64,000 nt of DNA from Marchantia polymorpha subsp. ruderalis (GCA_037833965.1 AP031355.1:5419501-5483500), one strand, 5' to 3'. Positions 11,161-25,114 are shown, counted from the stretch's first letter. Notes: generated from the sequence alone by a model not told the origin. A program made the numbers and translations.

Positions 11161-11650
11161 ATGACATATGAAAATCTTGTCAAGGGGCTGACTGCAAAAT
11201 CAGAATACTTTTTAAGACTCAAGTTGAAGCTTTGCAACCCTTGCATTTTTGATAAGATAAAGAGATGTCTCTTTTCTAGCTCTAGAATGGAAGCAAAGAA
11301 TTACTATGAGCTTATTCACAGAAATATTGTTGGACCTATGGTCAATGATATTTTAGAATACTTCAAATATGTGAGAACCTTTGTTGACAAGTGTTTGATA
11401 TTTTGCAAGGTTGTGTCAATCAAACATAAGGATCATGTTTTGGAGATGATGAAGGTGGTGCTCACAAGATTGAAGAGACAAATCGGCAAGCAAGTTCCCA
11501 TCCAAGGAGTAAAGTAAATGAACAAGGACCTAGACAAATGGTTCAAAGAAAAAATTATCACGCACGAGATAAATAATGCAAGTACCCCGCAAGAGAATGA
11601 TGTGGCGGAAAGATTTAACAAGACAATGAATGAGAGGACAAGATGTATGA
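11161..11650 (+). pseudogene. Copia GAG-pre-integrase and integrase core fragment
   Basis: The open frame 11161-11517 begins inside the pre-integrase zinc region (TYENLVKGL, then LCNPCIF). It continues into the integrase core with HRNIVGPMVND, where the first catalytic Asp position (usually D before the hydrophobic-GPM block) reads Asn. TFVDKC follows. After a TAA the same frame continues with TPQENDVAERFNKTMNERTRCMM, which includes the final Glu of the DDE triad. The next part of the protein needs a frame change at about 11.70-11.76 kb. The fragment is clearly non-functional. Confidence 0.85.
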
Positions 11651-11970
11651 TGGTCGATTACAATCTACATACAAGCTTCTAGTAAAAATGCTAGATCTCC
11701 AAATACATTTGCAACAATAGAAACTACTCTTTGGTGCAATCACAAGATACTCTATGAAATGTTCATTAGCCTAAAGTTTAACGTGAACAATTTGCAAGTT
11801 TTTGGCTCAAGGGGCTACATTCACATCCTCAACAAGAAGCAAAACAAGATGGAGACTAAGTCACAACCGCGTATGTTTCTTGTCTTTGAAGAAAGTTGCA
11901 AGAGATATAATATTCTTGTAAACTCCAACAAGAAGATAGTGACTTCTCAAGATGTGAAGTTTGATTAAAT

Positions 11971-14700
11971 GTCAAGATGTGCAAAGTTTATAGCGCCTCC
12001 TCAATTTGATCTAAAGAATCAATCAAGAATAGATGTGAGGAGCAAGCGGCTTCAGAAGACATGAGAGACTTTTGGCCTCTAAAGCTATCATTGATCTCAA
12101 CATTACAGATGACAAAGTCAAACGGATAGACGTTACTGCTTCAATCATAAAAAAAAGGTGATACTGAAGTATTAGAAAGTGGTTAGAGCAACTTGGAGTT
12201 TAGAGATGAGATTTGACAACAAGTAAAAAGATGAGCATAACTACAAAAAGTGCTCTAAATGCATTTTTACATTTTGAAAAAAAAAAGACGGCATCACCAA
12301 AATAAAAACTGCATACAAGGCACATGAAATCAAAAGAATTCAGACTCTTATCATGTTATTTAGACGAGCATGTCTTTTACATCAAAGCAATGGTTCAATA
12401 TGACTCAAGATGATGCGACTATGTACCCACTCACTGCTGAGGATGAAATTACATCATCTAAGATTTAGTGCCTTGATCAGATGTTAAAAATAATCAACTC
12501 ATAAATGAATGTTCAAATACAAGAATACTGCTCAAAAGTAACGTAATTGTTGATGAGAAAACTTAATTTTTCATTAAGTTTGTGACTGCAAAGTGGACAA
12601 ATTTAAGGCTGTTTTGCATGATAATTTTGAAAGTATAGTTCTAAATCATTTTGTACAATTGAGTAGCTTAGTTTTTAGTGGTTCAAGTCTCAAGTTGTTT
12701 GGAGTTTTCAAAAAAAGTTTATGATTATTTCAAGGATAAAAATTAATTGCATTTGTTTCAAATTTAGTTTTTACATTTATGTTGTATACAAATTTCAAGT
12801 ATGTTATTAGTCAAAAAACGGGTTGTATTTTGTTGTAAGAAAGTGAAAAGAAATTAGGAAGAAAGATAATTTGAATAATGAAAAAGTTTTGTCTCTTACC
12901 TCCATCCTCTAAATATGTATTTTAATTATCAATAATCAGGTACAAAAGAAGAGTGATGAACAAGTACTCCAACAAAAACAAAACATTGATTACAATGAAA
13001 CATTTGAGTTAACATGCAAGCACACGAGTCTTTGAGCTTTGTTGGCAATTGCTGCTTATCGAGATTTGGATACTACTTGAGCTTCAGATTTTAATCAATA
13101 TAATATCAAGGTTGCTTTTTTTTATTGAGTATTTTGAAGAAAATACTGACATAGAACAGCCAAAGTACCAAACCCTTGGACTTGTTTTAACATATAAAGA
13201 GTTTTCTTGAGTCCACAGCTAAAGCACGGAAACAATAACTTGGTATGTTGACTCAAAAAAACTCTTTATAGGTTAAAGCAAGTCCCAAGGATCTAGTGAA
13301 TAACGATGTTCAGTACGCTAGAAAAGTTGTACTTTAAACCCTCAACAACTCATACATGCTTGTTTCAACTCCAAGAATTGGTAGAGGAAGAAGAAAGTGG
13401 AGAGGAGATGATCAAGATTCCAGAAGCAGAAGATTTTGATGACGTCATAGATGATGATATCCTCGTTGTAGTGGCAAAGATGTACGGCAAGACGTCAACA
13501 ATCAACCTTGGGAACGGAAATATAATTTTGTACTTGCTAGATTTGGTGATGAGTTTGTCATGGCAAGTTCATACCTCAAGCTCATGAATGAGATGAAACA
13601 TACTTGAAATAGAAGTTTGACATAGATGAGATAAAAATTTAAATGTATGAAACTAATAATACTTAAAGTTAGATTGAGTTTAATATGTTAAATGATGTTA
13701 TTAACACTTGTAAATGTCATTTTAGACTAACTATGACTTTTCTTTTCACACATGTAGACTATTTTTTGTACTATGATTTTGAAAATTTTGAATTTAAATG
13801 CAAGGTACTAAGCTATTCATTGTACTCGTTGGATCTAATATTTATAGTTGTTTTCGTGGAGCATGAAATTAAAGAGATATTCAACTAAATTTCAACCAAT
13901 TAGTTCCTATAAAATATCTCCAATGATAGGAGATCTTAACATTTCGCCCCTAAGAATTAGGGGTTGTGCGGTTACTGATGCCCTACCCGCAAGGGTGCGC
14001 AGAACAAAATTACATGCAAACCATAAACTTCGGATAGTAAAACGCTAAGAAAAAAGTATACAATATCATTGATGTCCCAATCGATAGGGACAAACCCATT
14101 ATGTATCTTCGTCAAATACTTTTCTCATGCTACAAATTGCCCGATTTGCTAGAAATTTAGTGGAAATAATTTTGCCGAGATAATCAACTTGTTATATGTC
14201 AACTTATTTGTATGCCAGTTTAAATGGATCATAAAGAGTCAGAAATTGCAAATGCTGAACGTGATTGTAAACGGGTGAGGTGTTTCAAAACGTACGCCCT
14301 ATACACTTTATTAATATTATATTCTGTATATGTAATCTGGAAATCAACGGATAAAGAAAATAGGATGTAGCTATGATGTAAAGTATTCAGTTGATGTTTG
14401 AATCCACCGTTCGTTCTGCAAAATAGCTCATATATCTCATTGAGATATGTAAGATATGGTCAAAAAATTTTGCAAGGTGAGAAGATCTGGGAGGCAGTTC
14501 GAGGATTTGTGTGTTATTAGCGTTTGGACATGGCGAAGTTGCTAGTGAAAAGCTTGCAGATTGTGGGGCTATGGTAGTGTCTCTATAGTTTGAGGGTATG
14601 GTTTATCCCCGTGAATATCTAAATTGGGTATGCTGTACTACATGTACAGTATACCCGAATATTAATTATCAAACGGGGGATTATGATGATTCACGTGTGA
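11971..14700. other. AT-rich intergenic, no recognised gene
   Basis: This is AT-rich DNA with many stops. One 93-codon plus frame (13306-13587) has an acidic patch (EEEESGEEM, EDFDDVIDDD), but it looks like no family I know and lacks good coding character. The first part may be further retroelement decay. No tRNA or repeat pair was seen. Confidence 0.4.
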
Positions 14701-15017
14701 CAATCGCAGCTCAGTGGATTAGTTTAGACGATAATTAGGATACAGCTGATTCGACTATATGCACAAATCGACAACAGACAGCTGCAGACAAACGAAGAGC
14801 ATACGAGCGGAAAGGAGGGGGAGGTGGTGCTTGGATGCTGTCTAGGGCAATTGCGATTGAAGCATATTCGGAATTTGTCGTTCGAGCGGAGAAACTGGCT
14901 TGCCAAGCATTGCGCAAGTCGAAGAGGACGCGAGGGCGGGAAGCAAGTTGTCGGCTTAGGTCGTAGTTGTGCTCGTTTTTAGCAGATTCGAATGTGCACT
15001 TCGAACTAGAGGCCTCG

Positions 15018-16452
15018 ATGGCAGCAGAATCTGATCCGATTGAGGAGCGCAAAGCGAGGTTGCAAGCACTTCGTCTTGCTGCTGAATTGTCTGCTCCGCC
15101 GGAGAACGACGCTGACGATGGAGATTTGGAAGCCGCAGCAGAGGACGGAGAACCGTAGGTTTCACATGCCTTAGCTGTTTGAATGAGGACTTCAGTCGTT
15201 GAATTAGATGAGTGACTGCAATTTACCCTACTTCCAAACATTTGAGATTCTGGTTTTAAGTAGTTTGTGATGATTTTGTGACGACTGACAGGGAGGTTGT
15301 AATAAAATTTCGAAATTATGTTCCCCGCGATGAACAGCTACAGCAGCTCAAAATTGTGCCGCCTCAACCACCCAAGTTCGATGACCCTCTTGCTAAAGCT
15401 CCAGAAGATGCGAATGACACAGAGGTAGGTTAGGTGCCTCTCATGCATTTACTGGTTCAAAGAACATTGTTTACTTTCGCTAGTATATCAACAACGCTGT
15501 TTTCATCTAGTATTTATTTGTTCTTTGTTTGTGAATATTATCTAGTTGAAACTTTAAGGTTGGTGTTGTTGTTTTTTGGTTTGCTTGAGATTCATTTTCA
15601 GGTCTGCTTTTGAATAATCTAATACGTGTGGACATATTTGACAAACTGGTTCTTAATTGCTGTGGATTTGATTTTCAATTGTATCTTATAGTCAAGCAGA
15701 ACTAACTCGAGAAGTATTAATTTTTGAGTACCACAAGCTGAAAGTTTGGAAATTGCCTGTATCCACTCTAGGATTGAAAACTGCAATCGTTATTTATTTA
15801 ATATGCGTAAGGATCATAGTTTAGTACTAGTTGACAGCACATCCATTGCTGTGGGAGAAATAGGATTCTAAACAAAACTGTTCTTTGATGATTTTTGCCA
15901 GATTAGTAAAAGTCTTGAATGAAACGTAATTTCTAGTTGGAGAATATCAGAAAACGTTGGGAATAAACCTTTAGGCAATCTGAGATTTGATATTTAGGAA
16001 AGAACCTCGTGCTCAGAAGTCATGAATTGAGTTGATGATGGCGTCAGCATTTGGTACTGTAGCTGGTTTTAATATGCTTATTGGAGAGGACCTCATGTTC
16101 TCCTCTACATGAATTGGCTTATTGATTGAGTGGGCGTACTTGATTTTCTCAGGACACTCTAGTTAGCATTGCGCCAAAGAAAGCTAATTGGGATCTACGA
16201 AGGGAAGTGGCAAAGAAGTTGGAAAAGCTCGAGAGACGCACGCAACGAGCAATCATTGAACTCATGCGTAAGTGGAATTGTGGAAGATCTAGGATTTTGT
16301 GTAGCATGTGCCTAGTTTCCATGGATATCCGGTAATTTCACAGTCCTGGGCACCTCAGTGTATATTGAACTTTTGTATCCATGATATTTCCAGAGGAGGA
16401 AGAGAAGCGTAGACAAGCTGCAGCAGGAGGCGGCGAGGATGACATGGAATAG
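15018..16452 (+). CDS. Pre-mRNA splicing factor cwf18/CCDC12 homologue
   Basis: Four exons are modelled: 15018-15154, 15292-15424, 16153-16267 and 16394-16452, giving 147 residues. The family is a small coiled-coil component associated with the activated spliceosome (Prp19/NTC-related complex) in the nucleus. Residues 1-25 carry the helical start IEERKARLQALRLAAEL. The middle holds the conserved FRNYVPRDEQL block followed by a Pro-rich link. The third exon encodes the hallmark KKANWDLRREVAKKLEKLER and RTQRAIIELM. The acidic tail ends EEEKRRQ...DDME. The length fits the family (about 150-170). All introns (137, 728 and 126 bp) have GT-AG ends and the frame closes exactly. An in-frame ATG at 14967 would add 17 residues without similarity, so 15018 was preferred. 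The gene stands alone between retroelement DNA and a gene-poor region. The family call is firm; exon ends are by eye. Confidence 0.93.
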
Positions 16453-19400
16453 CCCATAGCATCACGAAATTGGATGTTGTCCAGTTTTCAAGGAGTCTCG
16501 AGATAGCTGTAAGACACCTCTTTTTTTAGAGGTGCATGATTTTAGCAATTTTTCAGCCGTATACAGTTTATGTGTAGTGGCTTGTATTGCTTGAAGGCAC
16601 TTTGAGCATGTTTGAGGAGATTTTTTCATTCGGAGTAGGAATTATAGATAGGACTTCGAAGTTTATTTGAAATGAAGGAGGTTAGTATACAGCTAGGTTG
16701 TCGGGTTTATGAAAATGAGGAGTTTGTTGAAAGCTACTTTTTGTTTCAAGGAAGCTACATGACTTTCAAAGGAATTGTTCTTATTGGTACATTTTCCTGT
16801 TTGTATAGACTTATTCTGTCGTAGAAGGTATCTCGGAAGCGAAGTTCTTTCATTGGGTCCAGTGAAGACTATTCTGGTTTCGTGGTTTATTTCACCAAAT
16901 GTCACATCTATGGCTTTTTTTCTTATAAGACAGCCTTTGGCATGGATAAGTCACATCAGATGAACGTAGAAGTTGTCCTCCATTAGACGCTTTCACTTCA
17001 TTATATTGCATCAGAGACCACAAGCTGCTCTTTTTCTCTTCGTTGTCCCTTATTCCAAGTTTTGGCTACTCCATCTTTTTGCCATCCTTTTGGACTTCAG
17101 ATTTCTTGTGCTGTTATCTAGATTGTAATTCTGCATTTGGCATTATATTTCTGATAATAGATTCGTGTCGTCCTTGCCCATGACCAGATAAGTTTCTGGT
17201 CATGCATGTACTGTTATTTGTAATTTTACTCTTGACATGAGATTGAAGCAAGTTAGTTGTCTTCAATTTCCTGTAATGAAACCCTAATGACATCCCTTTT
17301 AGTAACTGTGCGGTTTTCCTAACTCACCGCTAGTAGGGTTGTACTGTAGCGCGCATGGAAGACTTCTGAGATTATAGCACATGAAAGATGCACAAGTACG
17401 ACAATTGATCTAGCCCAAAAATTCTCAACACGACTACCTGCACTCAACCTGCAAGCAACCTTTCTGGTTGGAATCAGCCTAATTTTTTTTGAGTTTAAGG
17501 GAACTTTTATCATGTTGTCTTAAATCTATACCGAGGAAACGCTGGTATGTAGGTTGTCAAAACCCTGGAAATTCAGGACAGGGGATAACTTTCCATATTA
17601 CATGGGGGAATGAGTACTGCCTAAAGTACATTAGAAAGACCAAGAAACCACACTTCTGAAAGCAATTTAATCTCGCTACTAGCAATGGGCGATATTATTG
17701 TCATCAGTTTCACACTTGCAATTTCTCGAAGCTCCAGCCGGGTTAGATGATTGGATGAAAGCGCTTTGTCAGATAATACCAGCACTAGTCAACCTTTCCG
17801 CTTACTGAACGATATCGTCGCATTGGTGTATAGTGCAATCAACTCTTGTTTGGATGAAGTTTGAGCAAAATAAGTCAGTTTGATTTAATCGTACTTCTTA
17901 TGATCCGTCCAGTGTATTCTTTTTACTCGAAGATCCACCTCCAGAAATGGAATTGTTTTTTAGAGACGCCTACGAAGCTCAAAGAAAAGGAAGGTAGTGC
18001 TTAGTAATTAGAGGTCGTTGATACATCCTGGACACATGTTAGGATCGGGTAAGTCCATATCTTAGATCTGTTGTTGTAATAGGATTTCATCTAATGCAAA
18101 TCTATATAAACTTTGCGCTCAATCGTTACAATTTGGTACTCTTCGGTCCCCAGCCGTTGTTCCCTGTCTTTCACTCTGAACTTGCTTTCTGTCTATGCAT
18201 GATACTCTGGACTCGTCGTCCTTGCCTGTCTATTCGATTTCTGCCCACTGTGATCTCTTCTGGGTTTCTGCAGGATATGCTCTTGTTGTAATTCTTATGA
18301 CATTGCTTGCTCATGCGTTCTTCAAGGAACTTGTTCCGCAAAGCCTGCTCCTAATTATCGCTCATGAATCAACTAGAATCAGGTATTCTTCTGGATAAGG
18401 AGCTCAAATCATAGCATGTGCTGTGGGCACGGATGGAGTTCTAGCGGGATCATACGACATGCCGATTGCGGGGAAAATATGTTTTTGGACATTCCCCTAC
18501 CGTGCAAAACTTATTGTGTGCTATTAAATGGATCATTAGGCTCAAATAGGAATATTTGTTCATCATGAAGCTTTTGTGATGGACAGGAAATTTTCTTGTT
18601 GCCAATTGAGTTTCATCCTTACTTGTCAGTATTTCTCTTCGTAGTAAATGTCCTTAACACAATTTAGAGGTTGTTCGAGGTCTAGCCTTTTCATGACCTT
18701 CTCTTTCCATCGGGGTTGTGACGTTTGCATTTCCCTCCTCATATTACTCTTCAGACATTATATGGAGATTCGATGCAGGGCCTTGCTTTGACTATTGTTG
18801 TGTTTGATAACGTTCTAGTTGTTATGCTCTGCAATCATATGCAGTTGGAATGTGAACATGACACTATCATCAACTCCATCAGGTAAAATGGGACATCTTG
18901 ACCAAACTATTGGATTTTTTAAAGAACAGTTGCATCCGATGAAAACAAACATTTCAAGATTGTTGCCTGTTCGAGGCTGAGTAAATATATGGTGCTGCAG
19001 AACAAACTTGTGGATTTTAGACTTCATGCATGTTGTCAAGCACTTGACGGCTATCCTCACAGTACACAAACATGTTGATGATATATGTCATGTTTGTATA
19101 TTGTTCCTTCTACAGGCTCTCCCGTTTGTGATCTTAGTCGTGAGTAAGATTTGCGCGTGGATTGTCTCCATTTCCTTGGACGGCTGACTTCCTTTCCAGT
19201 TCCATGCCTATGTGTGAATTTTTTCCCTTTCCTGCTTCGAGTGCATCTGTACTGAACTTTGTCTAGGCTAACACATGCAACTGTCTATTGCCTCAAAACC
19301 TCTGGATGTGAGAGCGTAGAATCAGTCTGATTTGTAACAACCCTTAAGCATAGTTTGTTTAATTCATCAGGTGATTCAAATTGCATCCTTACATTGCGGG

Positions 19401-20900
19401 TTCTAGTGGAACTAGAACTAGTTCTAGTTCTAGCTCCTCTGTAAACACTAATGACATGGCAGGTTGTGGCACTGTGATGCTTGCCATTCAGCTACTGGTG
19501 ATGGGTTCCAGCCCTGGTTTGTCCCGAGTCTCAGCTTCATTCCTTCTTTATTCAGTACTGACACGCTTCCTACGTCAGGTTTGTCACCTTCAGCTCTTCG
19601 CTGCTTCTTGTGTGGAAGATGGTGCTCTCTAGTCCAAATGGTATGGTGTTCATGTTAAATGCTTTCAGACAATATCTTCAGCCTCTTTGGTCGTTCATGG
19701 AATTATCGGCTAGTTTCTTTAGCTCTCATGTCAAGCCCTTGAGGTTCCATCGGTGGTTATTCATGAAAGGCGTCAAGGAGCGCCACTTGTATTTCCATAT
19801 TGCCTACTGTACTTTGTATTTGTACGGATTTTATTTACGGAGTATAGACTAAACGCCTATGATTGGCGATGTTAGTGTTGGAATTCCGTTGGTGCATGTA
19901 GGCTAATAGCGAACTAATTCATATAGCAAAGGTATGGAAATACACAGGGACGAAACCAAATTGGTAACCTGAGGATGTGACCCTATAGGATCGCATTGGA
20001 AAATACATCAAATTATATTTAAAACATGTATTTGTTGTATAGACAAAAGGGAACATGATATACGAAGTAGCTCCCTCATAAAATTAGTTGGTGTTTTTTT
20101 ACAAATAATGGAAACATTTTATTTGTGCACAAAGTATGTTTTCTTTATGAAATAATTTATCTGATATCATGTCGTATAAAAATGAATCTGCTGAATACTA
20201 GGTTCATAGTTGATCATAGTTCTCATTTTAGAGAAAAAATGGAATGACGTCTTTACATATACGCAATGTTTTTAAAATCATCCATGGCCAATTTCACTCT
20301 TATCGAAACGTATTTGGTTCAAGAGCTGCGTCTGGAGGAACGGAAACTCTTGACGAGGGTTCGTGGCCCATGCCTAGCTAGCTACCATCATCATGATGAT
20401 CGAGGGAGGCCGAGGAAGAAGTCGTGGGCTTTACGTATAGCATTGAAACCTGATGTTTTGAGGGTTATATCTGAGCAAGTGCATATCTGATTGACTCGTG
20501 GTGTTTACGTCTACCTGGCAGTTGGTCCTTGTGATCAGACGGTTCTACTGTTGCTCCGAGGACAAAAGCATTGAATTGTGCACTGAAGAAGTTCAATCAC
20601 CGTGGCCACGGTTCCCCCATGGAACATGTGGTACCGCAGAGGGGGCTTCTGGGGAGCTTTGTCCTCAGCTTGAGAAACAACTGGGGAGGTGCCCTGATTC
20701 ATGGGCACCTCACCTCGTAGGTGTTAAATCTGTGTTGATTAGTAGCCCCGTGGACGACGCAGACAGATGGAATATGCAATCAATGCACTTGTCTCGGGTC
20801 CATCATTTGCTTGCGGGATGAAGGGAGATCCGTTCTATCATTCCAGCACACAAAATATTTGGTGCACTCTCCGAGTGGACCGTGACGTGAACAACATTAT
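16453..20900. other. Gene-poor stretch downstream of the splicing-factor gene
   Basis: The first few hundred bases are probably the 3' untranslated region of the splicing-factor gene. The rest is moderately AT-rich with only short frames (up to 107 codons at 20498-20821), none of which I recognise. A short tandem TAGTTC/TAGAAC run occurs at 19403-19435. I see no RNA gene or transposon signature. Confidence 0.4.
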
Positions 20901-22350
20901 GAGGAAAGAAAGCTTCTGATGAGGCAACGCTATGGTTGCTTTGCGATGCGTTGCTGATGACGGATGGTCGTGTTCATTGCATCTCCTCCTCGTGCAGACA
21001 AAGGTCAGTCGGTCCACAACGCTTTATTCGACAGCCTTTATGCGGACGGTCTGGCATGTCGTAGAAGCCGAGTCCTCAGACGTTTTGAAAGTAGTGCTCG
21101 TGCGCATCGATCGGCCCTCGCTGCATGTCCCTCGAACTCCATCGACGAGTTCCATCACCGATCGGCTCCGCTGTAATGGCCTGCCGGGAGATGGAATCAT
21201 CGACGGACATCCTCGCACTCGGGAACAAATCGGCCCAAACCCAAGCGCCCGTGAGACTGACACTTTCGCGGTTCAGTGAGAACATTAATTCGTGATTCTT
21301 GAGACTTTGGGATCTGTACATGATGGATGCCAAGGATGTCCTACTGCGCAGTACAGGAGGAGGATGAAATGGCCGACGATTGCTCGTGGAATGAATGAAC
21401 AAGAGAGAAGTGTGAGTTCATCGCGTCACGAGAAGAATCTAAACCCTAAGTCTCGAGAGCGGCGGAGTGCTGGGCGTTTGGAGCTCGAGGTCGTCGTCCC
21501 CGGACACGATACGATCCCCGGGCACTGCTGAATCACCACAGTCAATCATGAAGTGAAGAAGAATGTCCGGCGTCTGGGTATCTCGCTGTAGTCGAGGACG
21601 ACGAGGGGCCACCAATCCAGGCTTCACGTGTCACGAAGCGTCGTACACTCGCAAGCTGCTGCTCGCTCAGCAAGTGGAGAATGGCTGTCTCTCGATTGCT
21701 CCGGGCTCGATGGGCCGAGAGCCCTCGAGCCGAACAGACCGAAACCGAAACCGAGACCAACAATCGCAACAATCCAATCGACGGTGCCCTCGGCTCCGTT
21801 CAGGACCGCATTTTCCCGCATCTGCCATCATATCACCACGGGATTCGAGATTCCCTTTTAGTGCAGACGACAAATCTCTGTCCACTGACGGGCTAGGGTA
21901 GGATTACCACGAGCATGCTCCATGCTCCATTCTCTCGACCACGATCCGATCTCCTCGTCCGTGTCGTCGCAGATCGTTTTGACATGCGTCGCGAGTCTCT
22001 GCCATGCGAGCGAGCGCGCGGATCGTGCTCTCTGGCACGCAGGACGGCCCCGAGGCCCCGAGGCCCCGAGGGACGGGGGGCTGGCCGAAGGAGAGAGAGC
22101 CCTCCTCTGCATGCGGGGGATTGAATGAGCCATCGCCCGACGACGACGACGACGACGGGGTTGACTCTGGGGCTCGCTTTGCGACGAGGCGAGGCGGTTA
22201 AAGAGAAGCGGCAGGCGGAACGTGCTCGCGCGCGCAAGCGCAGGGGCGAGCGATTGATGGGCACGGGGATTCAGCAGAGAATGGATACAAATTCTTCTGT
22301 CGCTCGCTCTCAAAGTAAGTGCCCGAAATGTCCTTTTCGAATGTTGCCGT

Positions 22351-22403
22351 CTCCATCGCGCAACACTGTTGCGCGATGGAGCGCAGCGCAGCGCTGCGCT
22401 GCG
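22351..22403. repeat. Two adjacent perfect hairpins
   Basis: CTCCATCGCGCAACA (22351-22365) is followed after one base by its exact complement (22367-22381). Directly next, CGCAGCGCAGC (22382-22392) is followed with no gap by its exact complement (22393-22403). Both are perfect. The loop sizes of one and zero bases make normal RNA hairpins unlikely as the cause and fit copying errors on a folded strand. Confidence 0.85.
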
Positions 22404-25088
22404 ATTGAAGCCAGCCAGCGGCGAGCCAGCGCAGGGACGGACTCGAAGCACGTCGATCGGGTTCAGGTCACGAGCAAATGCGACGGGAAACTGCCGCCCC
22501 TGCTGCTCTCGCAGTGGCTCCTCCACGTCCTCCTCGCACTGACCTCCTCCTCCTCCGCCCGCACAGTGGCGAGCGAGGTGTAGATCCTGCGGGCGATCGT
22601 GGACGAGGGTCCACGACATCGGATCGGTACAACCGAAATATCTGAAAAGGAGGTCGCGCCGCGAGGAATTACGAGGATCGTCATGTCCGCCCGCGGCCTG
22701 CGTTCGCGCTTTTCCCGCTGTTCCACTCCCCGGAGCTTGCTTGCTTGCCATCTTCAAATCTCAAAAGGGCGCCGACTCGCGTCACATCGCGCGATGCGCA
22801 GGCTGGGCGAGCTGTGACTCCCTCTCTCACTGCCCTCGTGCCATTCGACCTTCTTGGTTTCTTGGACGTGCGAGCGACGGAATGTTTCAATCCCTTGCGG
22901 AAAAGCGGTCGCGGGCCGAGCCATACAGTGAATGGCCACCGCGCCCGCCCTCCCTCTGCATCCTCGATCCCGTAAATCTCATCCATTCCGGTTCCGACTG
23001 CCACACAGTCTACAGAGAAGTCGGTCGCCTCTCCCTCCATCTCCGGGGCGGGAGGGAGCGAGCCATGTTTCAGGAATCCTGATCTCGTAGGAGAGGCTGA
23101 CTAGTCGACAGCATTAGGTCAAGACAGCGATTATATTCTCTCCCTGTTCCTCTACTTGCTTGCATCGGGGGTGATGGTGAGGGAGGTGCGGGTGCGGGTG
23201 GAGGTGGTGCTGCTGCCGATCTTGCGAGGTCCCACCGAGTTGACAACGACGCCATCACGCGTCGCATCATCCAGAGACCGGATTCTCGCGGGTCGGGTCG
23301 GGTCGGCTTGTACTTTTGGTTCCGCGAAGGACGGCGGGAGGGAGGGAGGAAGAGACCTCGAGGGCCGAGGGTTGATGCTCGCTCGCTGGTATTCTTTCAG
23401 ACCAGACCGACCGTGACATCGGACGCATGCAGTCGTACAATTCTCGAGCCAGAAGTCTTTGTGCACGAGCGCATGACGATCTTTCTTTCTCACTGCGCAA
23501 CATTGACATTTGGAGGAGTAGAGTCTCCTCTCCTCGCGCGGTCCGCGACAATCTGTTTCTCCGGACAGGGGCGAAGGATCGGAGCCTCGCAGGCATGTTC
23601 TCCGCGAGACCCGATTCAACTGCGCACGTCACGGCGTGAGGAAAATCTGGTCTTGGAGCCGCTGCTGATGTAAGGATGCAATTTTAATTATGATCGGTCC
23701 GACGAGAGAATAAGACGAGAAAGTGAATGAACATCGGTAATTCGGTTGGATCACTGCTTCGCAGTTACAGCCGGGTTTGCGGTGCACGAGCAGGTCCGCG
23801 AAAACTTATCATCGACATTCCCAAGCAGAGAGAGCATCCCGAGCCCCGCCCACTTGCAAGAGGGCAGTTATGTCATGCGCATGTGTGGAGTTCGCGTGCA
23901 CAAGAAATCCACAGAGCAACTTGCCGACTCAGGAGGGGCGGGCGAGCCTCGACATTTCGGACAGAAGTCACCGTGAAAGAGTGGAGTTTCTTTTCCGGTG
24001 AAAGAAAGAAATCACATCACCGACTTCCTCATGGCGCCGCTGCTGCGCTCTCGGAAGATGGCTCGCTCGCTCGCTCGCTCCCCCGGCCTGGACCTTGTGA
24101 GCTCTCGTCTCGTCGGGCGGGCCGTCCACTGATTGAGATTCGATCGATTTTACCATGGCAGTCACAGCGGACGGAAGCGGCGGGAGGGAGGAAGAAAAGG
24201 GCGGGAGGTGAGAAATAGGGCCTCGAGCCACTCGCAGCCTTCCGCTGCCCCGCGAATGCGACGCGCGCAAGCAAGCGAGGTGCGTCGCGCTGGTGTCGTC
24301 GGCGCGGGCATCGAGGCGCGCAGGCTGTCGCCGAGAAGCAGGCGTGTGGGGGGCGAAACAAACAAAGCGCAAGGCGAGGGGCGGAATCGGGGCGAGATTC
24401 CGGGGCGCAACACGGAGCGCGATGGATATGAGGGCACAGTGATCTTTCGTCGAAGGTTTGGGCGAAATTCGAACAGTGGAGCGATCACACATTGAGCGCA
24501 ATTGAAGGCTTCCAGGTGGCGAGTGGAGGTCGTTGCCTGCGCGCGACCCTACCGAGAAAAAGCTGAAAAGGCCAGGACAAAGGCGTCGCCGATTCAAAGA
24601 TACCGAGACCATTTGCATTGTCGACTAGTGACGGTTGAAAATTCCGAGACAGCCACTTTTCGGTGGGGCCTGGCCTCGCAATTTCTTATGTTTTCCGCCC
24701 TGCCCCGCCCTGCCAGGACACCCATCGACATAAATGTTCCTTTTCGCCATATCTCCCTTTCGAGCTCGTCCTGCTCTAGGCCTACATACATCGCCGTGGA
24801 CGGAGGCCAGACATGTTCTCGGCATGACGTACCTACCTCGCTTCTCCAAGTGGCGATTTTAAAAGTCCAATCGTCGCCGCGGGATCATTCCTTCCATCGC
24901 CTCGATCATCGTTTTCCGCTACTGGACAAACCTTTATCCTCGCCCTCGCCCTCGCCCTCCTCTAGATTCACCGTATCCACTTCTGCAACCCCTCGCCCTC
25001 CTCTGCCGCGTCCTCGGCTTTCTTTCTTGTTCCCTCCCTCCCTCCTCATCCTCGGGTCCTTGCCAGCTACCAACAACATCGCCCTTGC

Positions 25089-25114
25089 GCATCGATCGAT
25101 TGATCGATCGATGC
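25089..25114. repeat. Near-continuous ATCG palindrome
   Basis: GCATCGATCGAT and its complement flank the two bases TG. This is a 26 bp palindrome made of the ATCG/GATC unit, probably arisen from a simple repeat. Confidence 0.8.

Larger units (their letters stand above)
9190..11970 (+). mobile_element. Decayed Ty1/copia retrotransposon relic
   Basis: Plus-strand pieces follow copia order. Gag-like text occurs at about 9.2-10.0 kb, with stops throughout. A CCHC zinc knuckle CFACKSANHFKSNC is at 10023-10064. A protease relic, KWILNLDFTNNMSNN, occurs in the frame at 10267-10512, where the DSG motif is lost. Integrase (11161-11640) includes IVGPMVND, TFVDK and TPQENDVAERFNKT. A post-integrase strand (11759-11968) contains NVNNLQVFGSRGYIHI. 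Frames shift repeatedly and stops interrupt all parts. Reverse transcriptase and RNase H are not visible and no LTR pair was found, so the right part has been lost or is unrecognisable. It reads in the opposite direction to the element at 831-4383 and is much older. Confidence 0.85.

Noticed and set aside
14735-15241. 168-codon minus-strand frame over the first exon of the splicing-factor gene
   Set aside because: It is the antisense shadow of a well-supported exon, and its protein is Ser/Ala-rich without family resemblance.
21858-22757. 299-codon minus-strand open frame in the GC-rich domain
   Set aside because: It overlaps many equally long frames on both strands, encodes Arg/Ser/Ala/Gly-rich low-complexity text and has no recognisable domain. 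Long frames are expected in GC-rich DNA.
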